From assembly GCF_014302995.1 (NCBI RefSeq), contig NZ_CP060295.1:4889501-4953500 (forward strand): a stretch of DNA of 64,000 bases. Direction: 5' to 3'. Position 1 is the stretch's first letter; each line of letters opens with the position of its first letter. The stretch is from Variovorax sp. PAMC26660. Its GTDB lineage: Bacteria; Pseudomonadota; Gammaproteobacteria; Burkholderiales; Burkholderiaceae_C. Both the position numbers and the translations under genes were made by a program. Positions 44,401-48,483 of this stretch are shown piece by piece. The notes under the pieces are model-generated. The model was not told the DNA's origin. It was given only the letters and a program-made list of their open reading frames with translations, and did no database searches.

Positions 44401-45100
44401 GCTCGGCGCGGACGCCGCGAAGTTCGTGGAGCGTGGTGTCTCTGGCCTGCCAGGCGTGCCCATCGATGTTGCCGGGCGGCTTGGCATGGGTAACCTGATT
44501 CCCGGCACCGGCTTGCTGACGAAGAAGCAGGACTATGGGCGCGACGTCGCTGAGATTCTTGGGCCGGCGGGCGATCTCGCGCAGCGCGCGTTCCAAGGCG
44601 CGGGCCAAGCGCTGTCAGGCAAGCCGCTCGAAGGTCTGACGACGGCGGCGCCGACGGCCGTGCGCAATGTCGCCAAGGCTTTCGACATGTACCAAACGGG
44701 CATGTACCGGGACCAAAAAGGCCGCAAAGTGATCGACTCGGACGGGTACGATGCGCTCGTAAAAGCCATTGGCTTCCAGCCGAGCGCGGTGGCGCAGGTG
44801 CAGGAGGCGAACGCCGCTCAACAAGACCTCATTGGTCAAAACAAGTTGATGAAGACTGAACTTGCCGATTCGATGGCTGCAGCCGTTTTCGAGCGCGATC
44901 CTGAGAGGCAACAGGACGTGCGCGGTCGCATGTTGGCGTGGAACAAGGCGAACCCGCACAGCCCTGTGACCATCGACATGGCGGGCGTGCGCCGGCGCGT
45001 CATTGCGATGCGGCAGTCGAAGGCCGAGCGCATCGAGAAGTCGGCGCCGAAGGCGATCCGCAGCGATGTGCGCGCGGCGCTGCAGGAGGGCGCGGTTTGA
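32234..45100 (+). CDS. Giant polyvalent virion protein: methyltransferase, SF2 helicase, zincin, PLxRFG
   Basis: The open frame encodes 4,288 aa from a GTG, but the true start is probably at 31722. Domains in order (numbered from 32234): Gly-rich hydrophobic start; ParB-like motif VLDGHHQWLA (about 593); N6-adenine methyltransferase with GAGVGNF (about 1121) and NPPF (about 1186); SNF2-type helicase with VVGAGKTF (about 1824), DEFH (about 1988) and REGRVLRQG (about 2400); zinc-peptidase motif HESLGH (about 2875); PLSRFG (about 3620); and a long C-terminus with hydrophobic helices (around 3995-4030). This matches DarB-like/polyvalent proteins ejected with DNA for anti-restriction. Two short genes may overlap it in other frames. 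Confidence 0.92.
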   Translation: MVGGGSAAEQIRQETPDGLLTPAQSGLAALSGAGTAAFGALGNKVAKALGIHDVDMMLVGAVQNPATAKGVVRRVLEGALSEGVLEELPQSIQEQVLQNAALGKSLDEGVDQAAVLGLLSGAAMGGGANVLGGRHRGPAANEPLLTPPPVPPVLGLPAPTITVDQAGVAQTTDQRQALRESVAARVGTILERGPLTKAANAANADVLDVQPKPAGALARAAATVNPEGISNESAIDQTPADEVSQQLPGAGGAQLSNADAPAVEPAVAGSVAPGVLGEGAAVGLEQADAPAVEQLAAAEPVAPAVFPTYEAANNFRREQKARGATIDALPAPVDGGFVLARKGTAEYTAGEALRDERRTAKERAAAGILDGDILNKQGKPFTIKLPAVNAAKKAGDGHEVVAVKGGFVVRPTVQESLTVATAPAAAAEPEAVPQASIVEHTTGRGKVLRGVVRTDLSKEEASAIDPYTFKKDGGWFIREKHASAEPVGSVESSAPAAAGDLTGKKIDGEWTAFAPDSGTRGVPRADMPQIKAEHRGAMVNFLNARGIAHEQVEIPATDLKPTQAEFSPARVDKAKAFEGGDRSILVSADGHVLDGHHQWLAKRDAGEPVKAIRLDAPISKLIEEVKQFPSAETSDGAAAPAVPASRPTGIQPDDGPVPKNPKGEHVAERTPGLSVRQAVKGTYIVYDKTGKELASFRMSQSFWPAHITYADGVQATYGIENEMQAFAAPIRQAELSKGSAPEPVKSPKTPKGNTIFTEGAAAAARARMKAKLSTPMSGIDPELLQDGITLAGYHIEKGARTFAAYARAMLDDMGEGIRPYLKQLYMAVKFDPRATALDGMDGAASVEAVNLDSIEAAPASADTGGKENGQDATRNLDRTGTGALERAPAEDVRPPGEGGDAGARADGSGGSDERSDAGADRAGRDASGSVGADTRDLPVPARGTRATAKDEGNRRVPRAPRPDARAERLRPESSGLNLEGGPNPAPNAPAIAAPQVEAKDFTIDDDLGLGEGGQKTKFKNNVAAIRLVAELDATGRLATPAEQRVLAQYVGWGGLPQAFDPANADWSREHAELKALLSEQDLADARRSTRYAHYTSRPIIVDGIYAALRRFGFTGGKTLEAGAGVGNFIGLMPADMRSAGRFTAIEREPISSAIARQLYPRQNVQRGDFTEFKGTDAYFDAAVGNPPFASDTQTDRSGRKHLSGLSLHNYFFGKAVDMLREGGVLAQVVTNSFLDARADAARRYISDRTVFLGAIRLPNNAFAKNAGTDVTTDIVFLQKRPDSEIGGKAARADAKRWMATGTYTDSRGKQVALNQYFIDNPSMMLGEYGAFGSMYGPDFPALVAREGQDTLALLREAVQKLPEGIYKSIADTGSASQAQAAVVALKNPTVSEGGYFHEGEKLMQRLPDLGGEARAVEITPATQWTEKTTLGESGFARIKALASMRTTVRGLIAAEMADDKAMGRLRTTLNAQYDAYRKDHGLINDPSTLRVFDDDPDFPLLASLEHGYTPGIGPVAAKRQGVKPTKSTAKKAPIFERRVVAARTAVRKVDTPADALAVSMAERGRLDAAYIGKLLGREPDDVLQELSTGDKPMLFRDPATDEYVLRDAYLSGNVRAKLAQAKAAGAFTNTKALEEVQPADVGAHEISARVGSPWVPEAVYEAFAAELFGEGTTAKVRYLKLNSSYQIDVRPGNTVAWNNTWGTPHTSGGDILSALLNNRAIKVTYRDSEGKTHTNVEATEAANVKATELRDKFSDWLFKDSDRADTLVRAYNDTNNNYVTRVYDGSMMTFPGKVPDDVIKFRRHQRDAIARTVQDRTALYDHVVGAGKTFTVVSSAMELKRTGLAHKNMVAVPNHLVKQWAADFYRLYPGANVLTATKKDFEKANRRKFLAKIATGDWDAVVIAHSSFSFIKPAPEFEAAFNQREVAKIVSTINLVREGDGDGPLKKRTVKQLEALKERLENRVKALRDKPMDDLLDFEQLGVDQLFVDEFHMYKNLMFSTKMQNVQGLGDPAGSQRAYDMYVKINQIFAKNGRDQGVVAATGTPVSNSLAEMYHMMRYLMPGKMQELGFESFDAWANTFASVEQVWMQKPSGDGFKASSRMSNFVNTPELLKMFDQVCDTVTMDDIKAAYREENAGAEFPLPKLKNDRRTPVSLNKTPAQEAYMKELAARAKKVEERRGPPKKGEDNVLVIMGDGRKAAMDIRLVDPTVTEREPGGRIDAASDRILERYQRFAPWKGTQLVFSDLGTPIKHAKTELKEYEALQQRVALGNEDVQASAALGNESALAIMEDAEAAQAELDSKGGDWLGAVQAALRGFSVYDDLKAALVEKGIPENEIAFIHDYNTDDQKAALFRKVNAGDIRVVVGSTAKMGAGTNVQERVVAEHHLDVPWRPSDVEQREGRVLRQGNVLMNEIPDFEVEILAYVTKDTLDMRMWQTQETKLKMINQLRMRKVGREVDNAFEDLELSAGEMQAAATGNIDLLHEIQLRTEVKKLEQRGRAFYASKNELESRRRRNAERLVELPKKMEKGRALAQQVEAYQADALAQLEDFKATIDGTEYTDWREAQRYLRDKTDATVETADKDGNVAKRAAPIDVTIDGEQYTARAALAEAFSDIRGDMDPIVWRVGSNEYRRRTRIGSAIRQGVIDAIADQQEKPLGAIAGFDVAVEGSLDKGGLVLLDVTLSQGGKVVASNDVSIADTGRAPDQVIRMVDNMLNSMASEQQYLGAQLERAQKEQADLEATESQGDWADEPKLEDARAKHKAVLARLNGKGSPTAAPAVPDAPAFSRGSGAGMTVDAAQRVVDAITAKWKNAPRVVVVPDLQHANVPNEVRDANTAQRSQGAGGEPEGFFFQGDVFIVAGQLATEEDVARVLFHESLGHFGLRGAFGADLLPILQQLASLRRAEVAAKAREYGLDMNDPQHRLIAAEEVLAELAQTTPELGFVQRAIAAIRSWLRRNLAAYKGLELSDAEIVRDFILPARGWVQRGKSPAKAPSLAAAFSLGESEDSAALRELSKADDLFALPRSAAKTVAGVAADINDKFKVREMKPFGGRTDYQITTPDGSSARLMVRDPNPYGKQLYGYDVVDGELNGQLTERPGENPEDVPPTGDVWIDVSLMKEGVYGAEVYAMAAAFAHNTGRIFIGDPAGLSDVALRRRLEQMISSALKYGTTAHLAPHPDQVKGGQGVPALKWVYGDHAGNIERMIAASVAAMDNAFPAASVVAFNPQDGTFFRTDNGRPLSRGQLAVGLGESLKRARKSPGSMAGRAQAGWRTVARSAVFKSLLREAGGGVGSSDGRSAGLLGGLLAQSPQLGDAEPSDRIFYSRSKAAQPDGLNDPRDFRAKATQAVSDLFDAPGAVGWWHKTVGTMHNLAKRSPQFGRVFDAVQTFLSDVSAYATEAADLAPSLLPKLETWRDIGKSPISADDTKAIAAPIFEGTLTWARDADGKLVKMADLEARYAALSSEDKAQMLLRKRLVSPEQLQRWQASALDVYTGAVRNRFEAAFLQPGTVFTDAELKATFGSTPEQIRLYREFRAAVDQSLNRVTISEMLRFGGKDVAAMRDIAMDSGSADVAGVLLRDHLLAMAEETPARAEVLIDTANKMIEKADRAKSLIDRGYAPLSRFGNYTVDVLDEAGERAYFGMFESRAEANRMARRMRENYPTGTITQGTVSQQAYKLFSGITPETLELFGEMVGLESQGEDAQHQMFQQYLKLAKANRSAMKRLIERKGIAGYNEDAGRVLAGFIYSNARLTSTNLHTGEINQAAADIPKTDGELKDMAVKLADYVRNPQEEAQALRGMLFTQYLGGSLASAMVNMTQPVAVTMPYLSQWGGALKAAGRMRSALADVLKKSTGDARLDAALKKAEEEGIVAPQEVHQLMAQAQGRGALRAGDGTVAGNLSAKAQNVVSKIALAWGKPFAAAEQFNRRVTFIAAFRTAVAEGIENPARFAEEAIRDTQFVYNKGNKPQWARGAIGGTLFTFKQYSISYMELLHRMATTGGAEGKKAALFSLAMLFLMGGAGGLPFMGDAEDVLDGIMQRLGYSFSSKQARRQFFIDVLGADAAKFVERGVSGLPGVPIDVAGRLGMGNLIPGTGLLTKKQDYGRDVAEILGPAGDLAQRAFQGAGQALSGKPLEGLTTAAPTAVRNVAKAFDMYQTGMYRDQKGRKVIDSDGYDALVKAIGFQPSAVAQVQEANAAQQDLIGQNKLMKTELADSMAAAVFERDPERQQDVRGRMLAWNKANPHSPVTIDMAGVRRRVIAMRQSKAERIEKSAPKAIRSDVRAALQEGAV
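34836..35162 (+). CDS. Overprinted small gene inside the giant virion gene
   Basis: A 108-aa frame, shifted relative to the giant gene, begins MDKMQHATWIAQAREHWKEH with a proper GGAGG site (34823-34827) eight bases upstream. It reads as a normal acidic helical protein (MYARLEKAGTLEHALTEAAE, then QEAWEQTRETYLFLPEEPEQ). The giant frame here is low-complexity Gly/Asp/Arg linker, which suggests selection acts on the small frame. Small proteins with the HW-x-E-x-x-P and EAWE-x-x-R-E-x-YLF-L-PEE pattern exist in other phages as far as I recall. Function unknown. Confidence 0.65.
   Translation: MDKMQHATWIAQAREHWKEHLPKMYARLEKAGTLEHALTEAAEATSEAMRVLTGQGATHQEAWEQTRETYLFLPEEPEQLPKMKETEGYRAHRDLMRGLSDFDPNLRD
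41916..42236 (+). CDS. Second candidate overprinted gene inside the giant gene
   Basis: A 106-aa alternative frame begins MAHSSAQTTADPSPEGSWLL. Its middle looks like a structured helical protein (LSSEQERALAAWRAEHRRVG, then ARTGDPLAFWEGYSRNHPN), while the giant frame is Arg/Gly/Ser-rich filler over the same stretch. No good Shine-Dalgarno precedes the ATG, so translation is less certain than for 34836-35162. An alternative is that an earlier separate gene became fused into the giant frame. Confidence 0.4.
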   Translation: MAHSSAQTTADPSPEGSWLLDLENLSSEQERALAAWRAEHRRVGALWREVLSSSPSFAKQAAESEARTGDPLAFWEGYSRNHPNLGTPSRATESSTAAPRQLSQTA

Positions 45101-45213
45101 ACTGGGGCGGCGCGATGGTGGCGATCTCCGCGGTGGGCGTCGCCTTTGCGGCGCACCCCGTCGCCGGCGTCGTCGTGCTTCTTGCGCTGGGGTGGCTCTG
45201 GAAGCGAAGCTGA
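45097..45213 (+). CDS. Small single-span membrane protein of the lysis region
   Basis: A 38-aa peptide starts at a TTG (45097) that overlaps the stop of the giant gene (TTGA), with AGGAGGG seven bases upstream. An ATG at 45115 is an alternative. It is almost entirely one hydrophobic helix (AISAVGVAFAAHPVAGVVVL) ending in WLWKRS. Position before the holin suggests a lysis-associated role, such as a second holin-like peptide, but nothing proves it. Confidence 0.5.
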   Translation: MNWGGAMVAISAVGVAFAAHPVAGVVVLLALGWLWKRS

Positions 45214-45276
45214 CCCCCATTGCAGCGAAGCGGCCTGGCCCTCTATAAACACGGGGCACACCTACCGGGGTAGCGC

Positions 45277-45293
45277 GGTTCCACAAGGAACCC
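45277..45293 (+). promoter_or_regulatory. Hairpin covering a ribosome site before the holin
   Basis: GGTTCC (45277-45282) can pair with GGAACC (45287-45292) around ACAA. The second arm overlaps the AAGGAA ribosome site of the 33-codon ORF at 45295. Folding would hide that site, so it could control entry into the lysis genes. This is inference from sequence. Confidence 0.35.
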
Positions 45294-45294
45294 C

Positions 45295-45396
45295 ATGCCC
45301 ACTCAATCCACGGCGCCGGCCGTATCCGGCATCCCCATCACTGCGGCGCCTGCTGCGGTTTTCTTGCGCTCGCACGAGTGCGCGGGAGCCAGCTGA
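45295..45396 (+). CDS. Putative 33-aa leader peptide coupled to the holin
   Basis: This short frame (MPTQSTAPAVSGIPITAAPA onward, ending CAGAS) starts after AAGGAA. Its TGA overlaps the holin ATG (TGATG), the typical arrangement of translational coupling. The peptide has no membrane segment or known motif. Translation could serve to set the holin level rather than make a functional product. Codon use is compatible with coding but the ORF is too short to be sure. Confidence 0.35.
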   Translation: MPTQSTAPAVSGIPITAAPAAVFLRSHECAGAS

Positions 45397-45692
45397 TGGA
45401 CAGGGAAGCAATCGAAGTCGGGGTGGCTGCCGTCGCCTCGAAGTCCACCTATGCCGGTGCCGGCACATCGTTTCTCGGATGGCTGCTTTCGAGCGAGTTC
45501 ACCGTCATTTTCGGCATCGTCGTCGCGCTCGCCGGCCTGGGCGTCAACTGGTACTACAAGGCGAAGGCCGACCGCCGCACCGCCGCAGCGGATCGCCGCG
45601 CAGATGACCGCGCGCGTGTCGAGCACGAATTGCGCGTGGCCCGCCTGAAGCGCGGCGAATCCAGCGACACGGGCGCGGGGGATCTGTCGTGA
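45396..45692 (+). CDS. Holin
   Basis: The 98-aa product (MDREAIEVGVAAVASKSTYA) has one clear membrane segment (about 25-50, SFLGWLLSSEFTVIFGIVVA continuing to VNWYYKAKADRR), followed by a charged C-terminus. The ASK-x-TY-x-GAG-x-x-x-x-GWLLSS pattern and VNWYYKAKADRR are characteristic of the HP1-type/Phage_holin_2_3 family. It permeabilises the membrane or triggers lysis timing. It is coupled to the endolysin gene (GTG start overlapping its stop). Confidence 0.85.
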   Translation: MDREAIEVGVAAVASKSTYAGAGTSFLGWLLSSEFTVIFGIVVALAGLGVNWYYKAKADRRTAAADRRADDRARVEHELRVARLKRGESSDTGAGDLS

Positions 45693-46204
45693 GCGCGCAG
45701 CGTGTCCGTATCGCCGTCCTGGCGCTGACGTTGAGCGCTGCGGGCTTCGTTGGCATTGTCAGCCGCGAGGGCTATACCGATCGCGCGGTCATCCCCACCA
45801 AGGGTGATGTGCCAACGATAGGTTTCGGCACCACTGAAGGCGTGCAACTCGGCGACACAACGACGCCCGTGGTGGCCATGCGTCGTGCCCTGGCCGACTC
45901 GAAGAAGTACGAGGGGGCGCTGAAGCAATGCGTCTCCGCGCCGCTGTACCAAGAGGAATACGACCTCTATGTCAGCTTGGCCTACAACATCGGGGCGTTC
46001 AACTTCTGCTCGGGTGGCCGGGCGGGCGGTACGTCCAACATCGTGCGCCGGCTGAACGCGGGCGACTACAGCGGCGCCTGCGATGCCATCCTCGACTGGA
46101 AGTACGCGGCTGGCTTTGACTGCTCGACCCCTGGCAATAAGCGATGCGCCGGCGTTTGGGCGGATCGGCAGGCGGCCCAGAAGCAATGCAAGGCGGTGCA
46201 GTGA
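45689..46204 (+). CDS. SAR-type endolysin, lysozyme (GH24-like)
   Basis: This 171-aa lysozyme starts at a GTG overlapping the holin stop. The N-terminal segment (residues 6-24, VRIAVLALTLSAAGFVGIV) is a weakly hydrophobic Ala/Gly-rich signal-anchor-release type helix. The catalytic region follows at once: Glu27 in SREGYTD, then KGDVPTIGFGTTEG. Conserved pieces include YVSLAYNIGAFNFCSGG and ADRQAAQKQC. It cleaves peptidoglycan once released from the membrane. Several cysteines could form activating disulphides. The second acidic/Cys position of T4 lysozyme is displaced (Asp40). Confidence 0.85.
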   Translation: MSAQRVRIAVLALTLSAAGFVGIVSREGYTDRAVIPTKGDVPTIGFGTTEGVQLGDTTTPVVAMRRALADSKKYEGALKQCVSAPLYQEEYDLYVSLAYNIGAFNFCSGGRAGGTSNIVRRLNAGDYSGACDAILDWKYAAGFDCSTPGNKRCAGVWADRQAAQKQCKAVQ

Positions 46205-46752
46205 TGCCCGACTTTCGCACCCCGATGCTCTGGGCCTTGTGCCTCGGCTTGGCCGCTGCGCTGCTGACGGCAGGTGTCGAGCGCACGCGCGGCGCCAGCG
46301 CGCGCACCGATGCGGCCAAGGCTCGGCAGGAGCTGGCTGAATACCGCAGCACGGTGGCCGAGTCCGGCCGCCTGGCCGAGCGCGCGCAGCGCACCCAAGA
46401 ACAGACCTGGCGCAAGCGCGTCGATGGAGTGATTAAAGATGGCCAACAACAAATTGCAGCTGCCCGCGCTGATGCTGTCCGCGCTGCTGACGCTGAGCGC
46501 AGGGTGCGCAAGCAACTCGATACCTTCCGCGCCGCCGTTCGTGCAGCCAGCGCAGAGGCCGGCCCTGCCGGCGGAAGCCCGCCAGCCGAAGCCGCCCTCG
46601 ATCTGCTTGCCAACCTGCTCGGCGGGAGTGGAGCGGCTCTTGTCGAGCTGGGAAAGTTCGCTGATGGTGCCCACATCGCCGGCAGCATCTGCGAGCGGTA
46701 CGCCGACGCGGTAGAGCCGGCCGTTACCGCAGCAACGTCGCCATCACCTTGA
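46204..46752 (+). CDS. Rz-like inner-membrane spanin (DUF2514 type)
   Basis: The 182-aa protein has an N-terminal membrane segment (about 8-27, MLWALCLGLAAALLTAGVER). A long helical periplasmic part follows (AEYRSTVAESGRLAERAQRT and onward to about 125), as in i-spanins that bridge to an outer-membrane partner and disrupt the outer membrane at lysis. The C-terminal part resembles DUF2514. The Rz1 gene is completely embedded in another frame (46439-46714). The stop overlaps the convergent gene's end by 29 bp. Confidence 0.85.
   Translation: MPDFRTPMLWALCLGLAAALLTAGVERTRGASARTDAAKARQELAEYRSTVAESGRLAERAQRTQEQTWRKRVDGVIKDGQQQIAAARADAVRAADAERRVRKQLDTFRAAVRAASAEAGPAGGSPPAEAALDLLANLLGGSGAALVELGKFADGAHIAGSICERYADAVEPAVTAATSPSP
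46439..46714 (+). CDS. Rz1-like outer-membrane lipoprotein spanin, embedded in Rz
   Basis: This 91-aa frame lies wholly inside the Rz gene in a different reading frame. It has a lipoprotein signal (LPALMLSALLTLSAG before Cys23) and a Pro-rich mature part (SIPSAPPFVQPAQRPALPAE), the two hallmarks of o-spanins. It pairs with Rz across the periplasm during lysis. The embedded layout is the same as in lambda. Confidence 0.85.
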   Translation: MANNKLQLPALMLSALLTLSAGCASNSIPSAPPFVQPAQRPALPAEARQPKPPSICLPTCSAGVERLLSSWESSLMVPTSPAASASGTPTR

Positions 46753-47242
46753 TCGCCTCAGTTGCGGTTGGCGCAGTGTGCGTCGAGCAGGACAGCATGA
46801 GGTTCATCGACAGGCCAAAGTCCTCGATTGCTGCCCCGCTGGCGTCCCGCAGCACACCTTGCGTGTCGCGCACTGACTGGACGCGGCTGGCGTAGCTGCG
46901 CGGTGGCACGCCGTAGGCCACCACTGGCAGGCCCAGCGCCACGGCAACGCCAACCTCGAACACGGTGCCCGAGTCGGGCTCGATCCCGCGAAATGGGGCG
47001 AGGTTGGCGATCACGCCGCGCGCGCTACGCAGGCGCTTCATGTTCTCGCGATAAATGTGTCGGGCAAGCTCTTCGGGCGTCATCTGCTGGCCCACCGGCG
47101 CCTGGTCGTCAGATGGCAGTACCGCGCGCAGCTCGTGCGCCTCGCAGATCCGCACCAGCTCCTGCAGGTGTGCAGCGGCATCGACGCGGAACACATCCGG
47201 GCCGGCAACGTAGACACGCGGCCAGGAGAGAGGGAGAGGCAT
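46724..47242 (-). CDS. Nucleoside 2-deoxyribosyltransferase-like protein
   Basis: The 172-aa product has the family's early motif (RVYVAGPDVFRVDA, residues 9-22) and a middle helix. It then shows ANLAPFRGIEPDSGTVFEVG, where the Glu is at the catalytic position of the family, followed by AVALGLPVVAYGVPPRSYAS. These enzymes move or hydrolyse bases of deoxynucleosides, and their relatives also act in nucleotide depletion or modification. It is antisense to the lysis genes at the prophage edge, the usual place for cargo genes. Physiological role unknown. Confidence 0.8.
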   Translation of the reverse strand: MPLPLSWPRVYVAGPDVFRVDAAAHLQELVRICEAHELRAVLPSDDQAPVGQQMTPEELARHIYRENMKRLRSARGVIANLAPFRGIEPDSGTVFEVGVAVALGLPVVAYGVPPRSYASRVQSVRDTQGVLRDASGAAIEDFGLSMNLMLSCSTHTAPTATEAIKVMATLLR

Positions 47243-47276
47243 CAGGCAAGTATGCAGCGCGAGCCAAGCCGCTCAA

Positions 47277-47306
47277 ATAAAGAAAAGCGCTTCGCCAGTG
47301 AAGCGC
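47277..47306 (-). terminator. Terminator of the right-end accessory gene
   Basis: Read on the minus strand, GCGCTTC and GAAGCGC pair around ACTGGC and are followed by TTTTCTTTATTT. It lies about 12 bp after the stop of the gene at 47319. Confidence 0.7.
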
Positions 47307-47318
47307 AGTTTCCAGGGG

Positions 47319-47642
47319 TCAATCGAGAGGGAGATCGGCATCCTTGGCGATTTGATCCAACGTGTTTTGTCTCTCCCTAGCGGCACGTTCAACCGCATCT
47401 TTAGCTGCCTTGTCTGCGAGTGAAAAAGCGTCATGCAGCTCGGAAATCGCTTTCTTATTGAAGCGCATGCCCATGCCGGAAGTGACCGTGCAGCGAATCA
47501 CGGTGGCTTCGACAAAGTTCACTTTGAACCCATTCGGGAGCTTTGCGGTCCGCAGAACCTCTGGCGAAATCGGATCTTGAACGTTGAACGCTACCTCGTT
47601 CGAGTTCGCTGTGTGCACGCGATTTACTGAAACAATCTTCAT
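47319..47642 (-). CDS. Small prophage-edge protein, unknown function
   Basis: This 107-aa protein begins MKIVSVNRVHTANSNEVAFN and has a beta-rich N-terminal half and a helical C-terminus (DAFSLADKAAKDAVERAARE). Lower GC than the phage core suggests separate origin. The ATG at 47642 is preferred over longer in-frame starts that would run into the att/tRNA fragment. It is transcribed away from the attachment site and has its own terminator. No family recognised. Confidence 0.6.
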   Translation of the reverse strand: MKIVSVNRVHTANSNEVAFNVQDPISPEVLRTAKLPNGFKVNFVEATVIRCTVTSGMGMRFNKKAISELHDAFSLADKAAKDAVERAARERQNTLDQIAKDADLPLD

Positions 47643-47790
47643 TGGGCGTCGACTCGATGAAAAATGAGCATGGTAGCGTGGCCTGATGTGGGAACAGCAG
47701 TCCTGCAGGCCGCGCCGGATCGAGGTCGAAAAGCTGCTAAACTTCCCATCAACACCGCTGCAGCCCGCGTCGTTGTTGGCTTGACGCCAC

Positions 47791-47838
47791 AGATTGTGAT
47801 TCTGGTCGTCGTGGGTTCGAGTCCCATCAGCCACCCCA
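47791..47838 (+). other. attachment site: 3' fragment of tRNA-His
   Basis: The sequence from the anticodon stem (CAGA TTGTGAT TCTG, anticodon GTG at 47796-47798) through the T-arm GTGGGTTCGAGTCCCAT, the 3' acceptor strand CAGCCAC, discriminator C and CCA is that of tRNA-His. The D-arm and 5' acceptor strand are missing upstream. The fragment is therefore the displaced 3' end left by integration into a tRNA-His gene, and it marks the right prophage boundary. The intact tRNA should be at the other end, on the plus strand. Confidence 0.85.
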
Positions 47839-47845
47839 AAATATC

Positions 47846-47879
47846 TCCTTTGCGCTATTGCTCAATAGCATTCAAAGGA
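47846..47879. repeat. Long inverted repeat just outside the prophage
   Basis: TCCTTTG pairs with CAAAGGA, and inside it GCTATTG pairs with CAATAGC. Short palindromes of the GCTATT/AATAGC kind are scattered in Comamonadaceae genomes as far as I recall. It may also act as the tRNA terminator region. A second GC-rich hairpin (GCCGGG/CCCGGC) follows at about 47888-47904. The rest of 47839-48110 has no gene and holds the H-NS promoter. Confidence 0.55.
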
Positions 47880-48052
47880 TTGCACCGCCGGGCTTGTCCC
47901 GGCGTTGTCATATCTGGCTATCGCTTCTGACAGCGCGCCGCATACTCTCTTTCTCCCCTCGCCCGTATATAAATGCCCAAATTGGTGCGCTTTACGTTGC
48001 GCGCTGTTGCATTAACCCAATGAATCGCCAATTTTTTCTCCGGGCGACATGC

Positions 48053-48080
48053 TTGTGGCAAATGTAAACTGAATTAAAAT
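48053..48080 (+). promoter_or_regulatory. Sigma-70-type promoter of the H-NS-like gene
   Basis: A -35 element TTGTGG (48053-48058), a 16-bp spacer and a -10 element TAAAAT (48075-48080) lie about 30 bp upstream of the ATG, in an AT-rich region. Confidence 0.6.
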
Positions 48081-48110
48081 CCACTCGTTTTCAATTTCTG
48101 GAGTCCAAAA

Positions 48111-48455
48111 ATGGCTTCGACCCTCGCCGATATCAATTCCCAGATCAAGAAGCACGATGAGCTGATCGCGCAATTGCGCAAGCAGGCTGAAGACCTGCGC
48201 AACCATGAACGCGCTGGCGTGATCGAGGAGTTGCGCAAGAAGATCGCCGAATACGGTTTGACGGCCTCCGATCTGAAACTCGCGGGTCGTGTGGGCGCGG
48301 TCAAACGCAGCGCCAGCGCAGCGCCAGCCAAGGCGGCCGCCAAATACCGTGGCCCGACAGGCGAAACCTGGTCAGGTGGCCGTGGCCGCAAGCCGCGCTG
48401 GGTGACCGAAGCATTGGCTGCCGGCAAGTCGCTTTCCGATTACGAGATCAAGTAA
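48111..48455 (+). CDS. H-NS family nucleoid protein
   Basis: The 114-aa product has an N-terminal coiled coil for oligomerisation (residues 1-45, IKKHDELIAQLRKQAEDLRN). A flexible Ala/Lys-rich linker follows (about 66-80), and the C-terminal DNA-binding domain contains KYRGPTGETWSGGRGRKPRW. This is the betaproteobacterial H-NS/BpH3 type, which silences AT-rich foreign DNA. It lies right next to the prophage on the host side. It has its own promoter and a strong terminator, so it is monocistronic. Confidence 0.92.
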   Translation: MASTLADINSQIKKHDELIAQLRKQAEDLRNHERAGVIEELRKKIAEYGLTASDLKLAGRVGAVKRSASAAPAKAAAKYRGPTGETWSGGRGRKPRWVTEALAAGKSLSDYEIK

Positions 48456-48483
48456 GTGCCTCGACCGGAACTGGGCACGTGCC

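Larger units (their letters stand above)
1..47838. mobile_element. Bcep22-like podoviral prophage (left end outside window)
   Basis: The block runs from the left window edge to a partial tRNA-His at 47791-47838. It contains recombination, packaging, head, short-tail, internal-virion and lysis genes in phage order. The P22-like portal, N4-gp56-type capsid, absence of a tail sheath, tube or tape-measure gene, and one giant virion protein of more than 4,000 aa point to a podovirus of the Burkholderia Bcep22/BcepIL02 type. That assignment uses remembered family features and no search was run. Integrase, repressor and replication genes are not visible and would lie further left. Several genes look broken (7405-7701; about 32190-32230), so inducibility is uncertain. 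Confidence 0.9.

Noticed and set aside
32234..45100. FtsH-like (M41) protease in the giant protein
   Set aside because: The motif is HESLGH (HExxGH type) with a different context from the HEAGH gene at 15321-15905; it fits the zincin domain of polyvalent proteins.
47760..47838. A complete, functional tRNA-His
   Set aside because: The anticodon and T-arms and the 3' acceptor are present, but the D-arm and 5' acceptor strand are missing upstream, so it is an attachment-site fragment.
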